From the NCBI GenBank assembly GCA_025465405.1, contig JAODNL010000016.1:1-25766 (forward strand): a stretch of 25,766 bases of DNA, in the 5' to 3' direction. A model generated the notes under the pieces. That model was given only the letters and a program-made list of their open reading frames with translations. It made no database searches and was not told the origin of the DNA. Of the stretch, positions 15,148-20,619 are shown in pieces; position 1 is the stretch's first letter, and the number at the start of each line of letters is the position of its first letter. This DNA comes from Pseudonocardiales bacterium. Its GTDB lineage: Bacteria; Actinomycetota; Actinomycetes; Mycobacteriales; Jatrophihabitantaceae. The translations under genes and the position numbers were made by a program.

Positions 15148-16221
15148 CTACCAGTTCCGCTTGTAGCCGGTGGTGAGTTCGCGGCCGGTGTGCCGCCACT
15201 TCGGTTCCTTGTCGACGGTTTTCTCGGTGATCGTCCGCAGCCTGCGCACGACAGTGCCGTACGCGCCGCTGACCGTCGAAGAGACCTTCCCGCCCGGTGG
15301 TTCGTCCATGAACGGCATGAACTTGTCCGGGAAGCCGGGCATCGTGCAGCCGATGCAGATGCCGCCGACGTTCGGGCATCCGCCCATGCCGTTCATCCAG
15401 CCGCGCTTGGTGACGTTGCACTTCACGACCGGTCCCCAGCAGCCGAGCTTCACCAGGCACGTGGGCTGGCCGTACTCGGTGGCGAACTGGCCCTGCTCGT
15501 AGTAGCCGCCGCGGTCGCAGCCCTCGTGCACGGTCGCGCCGAACAGCCACGTCGGCCGCAGCTGGTCGTCGAGCGGGATCATGGGCGCCTGCCCGGCCAC
15601 CTGGTACAGCAGGTAGACGAGAGTCTCGGACAGGTTGTCCGGCTGGATCGGGCAGCCCGGCACGCACACGATCGGCAGCCCGGCCTTCGACTTCCAGTCC
15701 CAGCCGAGATAGTCGGGAACGCCCATCGCGCCGGTCGGGTTTCCGGCCATCGCGTGGATGCCGCCGTAGGTGGCGCAGGTGCCGACCGCGACGACCGCCG
15801 TTGCCTTCGGTGCCAGCCGGTCCAGCCATTCACTGGTCGTCATCGGCTGACCGGTCATGGGGTTGTTGCCGAACCCGCACCAATAGCCCTCAGCCTTGAT
15901 CGACTCGTTCGGGATGGAGCCTTCGATGACGAGCACGAACGGCTCCAGCTCGCCGCGGTCGGCCTTCCACCACCACTCGATGAACGTGTCGGCGCCCTGC
16001 TCGGGTCCACATTCGAAGTCGATCAACGGCCAGTGCACCTGGATGCGCGGAAGTCCCGGCAACGCCCCGAGCACGATCTCCTCGATGCTGGGCTGGGTCG
16101 CGGCCGTCAGCGACACCGAGTCGCCGTCGCAACTGAGCCCGGCGTTGATCCACAGCACGTGCAGAGGAGCCTCTTCGGCCGTCTCGGCGGGTGCTCCTGC
16201 TGACTCGGCCGCGGTTGCCAT
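15148..16221 (-). CDS. hhyS: [NiFe]-hydrogenase small subunit, group 1h/1l, with Asp-substituted proximal cluster
   Basis: A 357-aa electron-transfer subunit with three Fe-S clusters. The proximal site reads GLSCDGDSVS: Cys31 is kept but the second ligand of the usual CxxC is Asp34, the 3Cys-1Asp form known from the Ralstonia actinobacterial-type hydrogenase. The other proximal Cys lie in VGTCATYGG and VPGCPIQPDN. Later come VHEGCDRGG and CLVKLGC (distal), and GGCPNVGGICIGCTMPGFPD (medial). ATG at 16221 with AAGGG 12 nt before it is chosen over a GTG at 16359 whose extension would cover the promoter. Neither a Tat signal nor a C-terminal TM anchor is present, so the enzyme is cytosolic or peripherally bound. 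Confidence 0.96.
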   Translation of the reverse strand: MATAAESAGAPAETAEEAPLHVLWINAGLSCDGDSVSLTAATQPSIEEIVLGALPGLPRIQVHWPLIDFECGPEQGADTFIEWWWKADRGELEPFVLVIEGSIPNESIKAEGYWCGFGNNPMTGQPMTTSEWLDRLAPKATAVVAVGTCATYGGIHAMAGNPTGAMGVPDYLGWDWKSKAGLPIVCVPGCPIQPDNLSETLVYLLYQVAGQAPMIPLDDQLRPTWLFGATVHEGCDRGGYYEQGQFATEYGQPTCLVKLGCWGPVVKCNVTKRGWMNGMGGCPNVGGICIGCTMPGFPDKFMPFMDEPPGGKVSSTVSGAYGTVVRRLRTITEKTVDKEPKWRHTGRELTTGYKRNW

Positions 16222-16325
16222 GTGAGACCGCCCTTCAGCGTCGGCCGGTGCGGGCCGCTCGGGCGTCGGCGTCGGAACTGTTGTGGCGGCGCTGGCTCGT
16301 CGAACGACAGCCGCTTGCCAAGCCC

Positions 16326-16368
16326 ACGCTAGGACGGTGTCCCGGCACTGCCTAGACACATGTGGCAG
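16326..16368 (-). promoter_or_regulatory. Candidate hhyS promoter and operator
   Basis: On the minus strand TAGGCA (16354-16349), 17 nt, then TAGCGT (16331-16326), a weak sigma70-like promoter with a leader of about 100 nt before hhyS. CTGCC (16348-16352) and GGCAG (16364-16368) form an inverted repeat over the -35 box, and CACATGTG (16357-16364) is an 8-bp palindrome inside it. The 251-nt region 16222-16472 between the divergent hhyS and regulator genes holds nothing else I can support apart from a TAGCCT box (16451-16456) before the regulator. Confidence 0.35.
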
Positions 16369-16472
16369 GTCATTTCTGTCTGATTCCGGGAATCCGTCAC
16401 CCCGTGATGACCGCCCGCGTCGAGCCTGTTCCGGGGACCCCGTGCCGGTCTAGCCTGCACGAAGGAGACCAC

Positions 16473-17018
16473 GTGAGCCCACTGCCCGAGCAGGAGACTC
16501 GTCGTCCGCCGGCGCCTGACGAACCGGGCGGATCGGGTGTCGTGGTGTCACCCGTTGTCGTGCTGAGCCGGACGTTCCCCGCCCGGCCGTCGTCGATCCC
16601 CGACGCGCACGAGTTCGTCCGCTCGGCACTGGCGTCGGCCAACGTCGAGTCCGCTCCACACGCTGAGATCACCGAGGCGATCAACTCCGCGCTGCTGGAG
16701 GCCGCGAGTCCCGACATCGGCTCGTTCGTCGTCGTCGTCCGCCTGTTCCCGGAGGAAGCCGAGGTCGAGGTGCTGTCGTCGGCCGATCCCGCGATCGCGG
16801 CCTTGTCCGCGGCTGCGTCCGCCCCGCGGGGAGGAGGCACGTTCGCGGACTGGCTGTCGGACGTGTTGCGCAACCAGGGCCTTTCGCAGGAAGCCGCGGC
16901 GCGTCAGCTCGGGGTCTCGGTACGGACGGTCAGCCGCTGGGTCCGCGGCCAGACCGAGCCGCGCCTGCGCGACGTCCGCCGGATCGACGACATGTTCGGC
17001 CCGGTGCCGCGCCTCTGA
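16473..17018 (+). CDS. Hydrogenase-linked regulator: degenerate GHKL-like domain fused to XRE helix-turn-helix
   Basis: A 181-aa protein divergent from hhyS. GTG at 16473 is chosen because GAAGGAG lies at 16461-16467 with a 5-nt spacer. Residues 123-175 are an XRE-type helix-turn-helix (FADWLSDVLRNQGLSQEAAA, then QLGVSVRTVSRWVRGQTEPR). Residues about 30-105 (SIPDAHEFVRSALASANV, AEITEAINSALLEAAS, then strands FVVVVRLF and EAEVEVLSSADP) resemble the start of an anti-sigma-factor/GHKL ATPase fold with an N-box Asn at 71, but the DxGxG box is missing, so ATP hydrolysis is unlikely. It is the obvious candidate to control the hydrogenase operon. The stop lies 14 nt from that of convergent hypB. Confidence 0.75.
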   Translation: MSPLPEQETRRPPAPDEPGGSGVVVSPVVVLSRTFPARPSSIPDAHEFVRSALASANVESAPHAEITEAINSALLEAASPDIGSFVVVVRLFPEEAEVEVLSSADPAIAALSAAASAPRGGGTFADWLSDVLRNQGLSQEAAARQLGVSVRTVSRWVRGQTEPRLRDVRRIDDMFGPVPRL

Positions 17019-17032
17019 TCAACTCCGACGGC

Positions 17033-17839
17033 TCATCCGATGACGGGCGCCGGGGCTCCGGCTACCTGCGCGCGGAGCCAGTCGCACCACGCGTCGACCC
17101 CCTCGCCGGTGCGCGCACTGATCTCCAGCGTGGCCGCCGCCGGGTTCACTGCGCGGAGGTTGGCACGGAATGCGGCGAGGTCGAAATCCAGATGCGGCAG
17201 CAGGTCGATCTTGTTGATGAGCACCAACTCGACCGACCGGAACATCACCGGATATTTCAGCGGCTTGTCCTCGCCTTCGGTCACCGCGTAGACCATCGCG
17301 CGGGCATGCTCGCCGACGTCGAACTCCGCGGGGCAGACCAGGTTGCCGACGTTCTCGATCAGCACCAGATCGAGATCGGACAGCGGCAGGCGCGGCAGGG
17401 CCGAGCGGACCATCGGAGCGTCGAGGTGGCACTCTCCACCGAATCCGTCGCCGGTGTTCACGAGGGCGATCGCCGCGCCGAGACCGGCGAGCCGGTCGGC
17501 GTCCAGGCTGGTCTCGATATCGCCCTCCACGATGCCCACCCGCATCGATCCGGCCAGGCGGAGAAGTGTCTCGCGGAGCACGGTGGTCTTGCCGGCGCCC
17601 GGGGAGGACATGAGGTTCACGGATCGCACGCCGACGGCGGCGAAGTCGGCGCGGTTCAGCGCAGCGGTGCGGTCGTTCTCGCCGAAGATGCGCTCGAGTA
17701 CCTCGACCCGTTCGGACCCGGTCCGATATCCGGAATGGTCGCCGAGGTCGTGGGGGACATGCTCATGCCCGTCGCGCGCGTGCGCGTGGTCGTGCGCCGT
17801 ACCGTCTGCGTGTCGATGAAACCGGCCCACGGCGCTCAC
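17033..17839 (-). CDS. hypB: Hydrogenase nickel-insertion GTPase HypB
   Basis: A 268-aa GTPase that, with HypA, puts Ni into the large subunit. Seen: an N-terminal His-rich stretch with nine His between residues 8 and 35 (Ni storage, as in HypB/'nickelin' proteins), Walker A SSPGAGKTT (78-86), GDIETSLDADR (switch), the metal-binding ECHLDA, ENVGNLVCPAEFDVGE and the G4 motif NKIDLLPH. The E. coli-type N-terminal CxxCGC is absent. It starts at GTG inside the hypA stop (GTGA overlap); the pair forms its own leftward unit, convergent with the regulator gene and apart from the structural operon. Confidence 0.95.
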   Translation of the reverse strand: MSAVGRFHRHADGTAHDHAHARDGHEHVPHDLGDHSGYRTGSERVEVLERIFGENDRTAALNRADFAAVGVRSVNLMSSPGAGKTTVLRETLLRLAGSMRVGIVEGDIETSLDADRLAGLGAAIALVNTGDGFGGECHLDAPMVRSALPRLPLSDLDLVLIENVGNLVCPAEFDVGEHARAMVYAVTEGEDKPLKYPVMFRSVELVLINKIDLLPHLDFDLAAFRANLRAVNPAAATLEISARTGEGVDAWCDWLRAQVAGAPAPVIG

Positions 17840-18177
17840 ACTGCCGCGAGGTCGAGCGCCGTGATCACGAATTCCTCGCCCGCAATGACCGACACCTCCA
17901 CGCTGTTGCACACGTGGCAGGCGAAGACGGGGACATCCCCGATCTCACCGGTCCGTCCGCAGTCGCGACATTCGATGCGCGCCGGCACCTGCTCGACGTC
18001 GAGCACCGCACCGTCGAGTTCGGAGTCCGCGACGACCAGCTCCCAGCAGTACGTCAGCGTGTCGGGCACGACCTGCCTCAGCTGGCCGATTCGCACATGG
18101 ACGGACTCGACCCGCCGCTCGCCAGCGCGCCGCGTGGCGATGTCGGCGATCGCGCCGCAGATCGACAGTTCGTGCAC
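17836..18177 (-). CDS. hypA: Hydrogenase nickel metallochaperone HypA
   Basis: A 113-aa protein starting VHELSICGAI at GTG 18177, with GAGGT upstream. His2 is the Ni ligand that must lie next to the N-terminus, which fixes the start; longer frames are excluded. The zinc domain has two CxxC pairs: CRDC and CHVC in RIECRDCGRT and PVFACHVCNSVE. VRIGQLRQVVPDTLTYCWELV is the conserved helix region. HypA docks on the hydrogenase large subunit and receives Ni from HypB. It is translationally coupled to hypB. Its start is only 21 nt from the proposed start of the divergent universal stress protein gene. Confidence 0.95.
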   Translation of the reverse strand: MHELSICGAIADIATRRAGERRVESVHVRIGQLRQVVPDTLTYCWELVVADSELDGAVLDVEQVPARIECRDCGRTGEIGDVPVFACHVCNSVEVSVIAGEEFVITALDLAAV

Positions 18178-18198
18178 GGTGGGACCTCGCTCGCCTCG

Positions 18199-18681
18199 AT
18201 GCCACCCGCCGACCAATGTATCCCCGCCCGCCAGTATCATCGGCCGATCTTCGAACTGGGAACCGATGGTCCGGCGCGGATTCTCGTCGGCGTCGACGGC
18301 ACCGACACGTCGCTGCGTGCTGCCGCGTACGCGGGCGGATTGGCGCGTCGCCAGGGCGCTGAGTTGATCGTCCTGTACGTCGCGGCCCCCGGAATGGCGG
18401 CGGGTGTGGCGGCCACTGCCGGTGTGCTCGTCCAGACTCAGGCGAGCATTGCCGACGACCTTCGCGCGCAGCTCGAGCAGGCGCAGGTACGGCTGGGCAT
18501 CAAGTCCACGTTCGTGCGACGCGACGGCAATCCCTATGTCGAGCTGATACGGGTGGCCGAGGAGATGCGCGTCGACGCCGTTGTCGTCGGCGCGTCGATG
18601 AGCGCCGGGCATCGCCTCGTCGGCTCGTTGGCGGGCCGCCTGGTCCGCGACGCGAAGTGGCCCGTCACCGTGGTGCCGTAG
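18199..18681 (+). CDS. Universal stress protein (UspA family)
   Basis: A 160-aa single Usp domain: ARILVGVDGTDTSLRAAAY (first strand and helix), AELIVLYVA, GNPYVELIRVAEEMRVDAVVVGAS and the ATP-binding-type end SMSAGHRLVGSLAGRLVRDAKWPVTVVP. Usp proteins with this end usually bind ATP or cAMP and act under hypoxia or starvation, when Hhy hydrogenases are also induced. The start is uncertain: ATG 18199 has no clear ribosome site, and the fold begins only at about residue 26. A TATCAT box at 18235-18240 lies inside the N-terminal region. Divergent from hypA with 21 nt between; a link to the hydrogenase locus is inferred from position. Confidence 0.85.
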   Translation: MPPADQCIPARQYHRPIFELGTDGPARILVGVDGTDTSLRAAAYAGGLARRQGAELIVLYVAAPGMAAGVAATAGVLVQTQASIADDLRAQLEQAQVRLGIKSTFVRRDGNPYVELIRVAEEMRVDAVVVGASMSAGHRLVGSLAGRLVRDAKWPVTVVP

Positions 18682-18719
18682 GTCTGGCTCCCGCTTTCGG
18701 TGCCCAAATACGGCGGGGC

Positions 18720-18755
18720 GTCAACGGCGAAGTGGGCGTCAACGGCGAAGTGGGC
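18720..18755. repeat. Tandem duplication of an 18-bp unit
   Basis: GTCAACGGCGAAGTGGGC occurs twice head to tail (18720-18737, 18738-18755), without a mismatch. It fills half of the 76-nt gap between the convergent Usp and desaturase stops. No stem or T-run is visible, so it does not look like a terminator. Confidence 0.9.
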
Positions 18756-18757
18756 GA

Positions 18758-19804
18758 CTAGACGGTGTCGAGGGCGAGGCGACCCTTGGCCCGCAGCGGG
18801 GCGCCGAGCTCGTGCAGGTGGCGCAGCGCCGCCGTGTACGAACCGATCAGGCTTGCCTCGGTGTAGGTGATCTGCAGGTCGTGGCAGTACGCCCGCACGA
18901 TCCGCTGCGCCTTGCGCAGGCTGGGCCGCGGCATGTTCGGGAACAGGTGGTGCTCAACCTGGTAGTTCAGGCCGCCGAGCACGAAGTCGACGAGCCAGCC
19001 GCCTTGGACGTTGCGCGACGTCAGCACCTGGCGCCGCAGGTAGTCGATGTCGCGGCCGGCCGGGAACGTCGGCATGCCTTTGTGGTTCGGGGCGAACGAA
19101 CACCCCATGTACAGCCCGAATATGGCTTGATGGATGCAGATGAACGCCACCGCCTTCGCCGGCGACAGCACCCACAGCACGGCGCCGAGGTACGCGAGCA
19201 CGTGAATGGTGAACAGCGCCAGCTCCGTGCGGCGGTAGCGCCGGGACTTCCCGGTCAGCAATGACCGCACGCTCGCGACGTGCAGGCTGAGCCCCTCCAT
19301 TGTGAGCAGCGGGAAGAACAGCCAGGCCTGGTAGCGCGTGATCAAGCGACCGAACCCGCCGGTGCGCATGGCGACCTGGTTGGTGGTGAAGGCGAGCACC
19401 CCGCTGCCGATGTCCGGGTCCTGACCTTCGTGGTTGGGATGGGAGTGGTGCCGGTTGTGCTTGTCGAGCCACCAGCCGTAGCTGAGGCCGATGAGCAGGT
19501 CGCCCGCCGCGATACCGAGCGCGTCGTTGGCCCGTTTGGAGCGGTACACCTGCTGGTGTCCGCCATCGTGGCCGAGGAAGGCCACCTGCGTGAACACCAG
19601 CCCCATAACGGCGGCGATGATCATCTGGTACCAGGAGTTGCCGACCAACGCGAACGCGAGCCACGTGCCGACGAACGCCGCACCGGTGATCGCGATTCGC
19701 AGCGCGTAGTGGCCGGTTCGGCGTTCCAGCAGTTTCTCGGCCCGGACCTGACGGCACAAGGCCGCGAAATCGCTGCCAGTTCTGGTAGGGATTGTCGCGG
19801 TCAT
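18758..19804 (-). CDS. Membrane fatty-acid (acyl-CoA/acyl-lipid) desaturase
   Basis: A 348-aa di-iron desaturase with all three His boxes: HDGGH (79-83), HNRHH (116-120) and QVEHH (282-286). The third box beginning with Gln is typical of linoleoyl-CoA/front-end-like desaturases (compare mycobacterial DesA3 and cyanobacterial Delta-6 enzymes); no fused cytochrome b5 domain. Four or so TM helices lie at about 35-75, 160-170 and 195-235. It inserts a double bond in membrane fatty acyl chains with O2 and a ferredoxin- or oxidoreductase-type electron donor not encoded here. ATG at 19804 has GGAG 6 nt before it; a 7-bp inverted repeat lies directly upstream. The longer frame to 19930 is rejected. 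Confidence 0.92.
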   Translation of the reverse strand: MTATIPTRTGSDFAALCRQVRAEKLLERRTGHYALRIAITGAAFVGTWLAFALVGNSWYQMIIAAVMGLVFTQVAFLGHDGGHQQVYRSKRANDALGIAAGDLLIGLSYGWWLDKHNRHHSHPNHEGQDPDIGSGVLAFTTNQVAMRTGGFGRLITRYQAWLFFPLLTMEGLSLHVASVRSLLTGKSRRYRRTELALFTIHVLAYLGAVLWVLSPAKAVAFICIHQAIFGLYMGCSFAPNHKGMPTFPAGRDIDYLRRQVLTSRNVQGGWLVDFVLGGLNYQVEHHLFPNMPRPSLRKAQRIVRAYCHDLQITYTEASLIGSYTAALRHLHELGAPLRAKGRLALDTV

Positions 19805-19813
19805 CAGACGCTC

Positions 19814-19832
19814 CGCAGGTTGCCGACCTGCG
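19814..19832 (-). promoter_or_regulatory. Inverted repeat next to the desaturase ribosome site
   Basis: CGCAGGT-TGCCG-ACCTGCG is a perfect 7-bp inverted repeat with a 5-nt loop. In the mRNA sense its 3' arm shares bases with the GGAG ribosome site of the desaturase, so it could be an RNA hairpin that hides it or a DNA operator. The rest of the 122-nt gap to the DoxX gene shows nothing clear. Confidence 0.45.
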
Positions 19833-19926
19833 CCACGTGCGACCGCCGGATAGTCCAAGCATCCCTGCCCGGCCGCCGAAACGCGAACCCGACCCGCCAG
19901 GCGATTGCCAGCTTTAGCCGAGTCGA

Positions 19927-20562
19927 TCAATGACCGGCGTGCTGCACCGCCCGTTTCGCCGCGGCCGCCAACGCCGCCGCCTTTGCCGCCTTCGCAAGTG
20001 TCGCCGACTTGGCGCCGCCGGCCGCCTCAGCGGCCTTCCCTCTCGTCACCTTCCGCGCTGCCTTGGCCCGGACGGCCGCTTTCGCGGCGGTGACGGCGGT
20101 GGCTTGCTTTACCTCACGCGTCTTCTCCAGCCGCTTCTCGTGCGCCGCCGTCACCAGCTCGTCGAGGACGAGACTGGCGCCGATCCCGAGCATCCACACG
20201 TCCTTGGCCAGGGGAATGCCTTGCTGGGTCGGACGTGGGCTGCCGTCGTGGTGCATGCCGGGAGTCCGCCAGTAGAGGCCGAGCAGGCCTCCGGAGAAGG
20301 CGGTCAGACCTAGTCCGGCCAGGGACGCCGGCACGACGGGCAGCAGCAGTGCCGCGCCGAGGGCTGTCTCCCCGACGCCGACCGCCTTCAGGAAGAGCTT
20401 CGAATCGAGCTTCTCGAGCGGCGGGTACACGCCGGCGGCCATGCCGTGAAGCGCCTTGGCGGTGTCGTCGTCGGCGCCCAGCTTTCCGAGACCGGAGTTG
20501 AGAATGAAGGCGCCGGTCACGATGCGGGTCGGTGCTCGACGCAGTTTCGCTGAAATGCTCAT
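19927..20562 (-). CDS. DoxX-like membrane protein with Ala/Lys-rich histone-H1-like tail
   Basis: A 211-aa protein. Residues 10-135 look like a DoxX-type four-helix membrane protein: TRIVTGAFILNSGLGKL, then LKAVGVGETALGAALLLPV, a helix SLAGLGLTAFSGGLLGLYW and AKDVWMLGIGASLVLDEL. Residues 141-211 are a low-complexity tail of Ala, Lys and Arg with AAKA-type repeats (TAAKAAVRAKAARKVTRGKA), like bacterial histone-H1-like or HU tails. DoxX proteins are poorly defined; some act in sulfur or redox stress complexes in the membrane. The start ATG has GAGGAGAG upstream. It lies between pmt and the desaturase, all leftward, but gaps of 57 and 122 nt leave operon status open. Confidence 0.75.
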   Translation of the reverse strand: MSISAKLRRAPTRIVTGAFILNSGLGKLGADDDTAKALHGMAAGVYPPLEKLDSKLFLKAVGVGETALGAALLLPVVPASLAGLGLTAFSGGLLGLYWRTPGMHHDGSPRPTQQGIPLAKDVWMLGIGASLVLDELVTAAHEKRLEKTREVKQATAVTAAKAAVRAKAARKVTRGKAAEAAGGAKSATLAKAAKAAALAAAAKRAVQHAGH

Positions 20563-20587
20563 GGTCGCTCTCCTCGTCGCTGCGAGC

Positions 20588-20607
20588 GGCCGGCCGACTA
20601 ACCGGCC
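20588..20607 (-). terminator. Possible hairpin between pmt and the DoxX gene
   Basis: GGCCGG (20588-20593) and CCGGCC (20602-20607) can form a 6-bp GC stem with an 8-nt loop, in the 57-nt gap just after the pmt stop. No T-run, so it is a weak terminator candidate. Confidence 0.35.
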
Positions 20608-20619
20608 TGGCTTACTGGC

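Noticed and set aside
13360..16203. Very long open frame (947 codons) on the plus strand opposite hhyL and hhyS
   Set aside because: It mirrors the codon bias of the true genes on the minus strand, has no recognisable domain, and spans the hhyS-hhyL junction. High-GC coding DNA often leaves such antisense frames open.
16222..16359. N-terminal extension of HhyS from a GTG at 16359 with a VVRRASAA stretch, seemingly a Tat-like signal
   Set aside because: The twin Arg lacks the S/T-RR-x-F-L-K context and a following hydrophobic core and signal cleavage site; the extension would cover the promoter region; ATG 16221 has a ribosome site and group 1h small subunits lack Tat signals.
18720..18755. 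Reading the 18-bp tandem repeat as a CRISPR remnant or terminator
   Set aside because: The copies touch with no spacer between them, and there is no stem or T-run.
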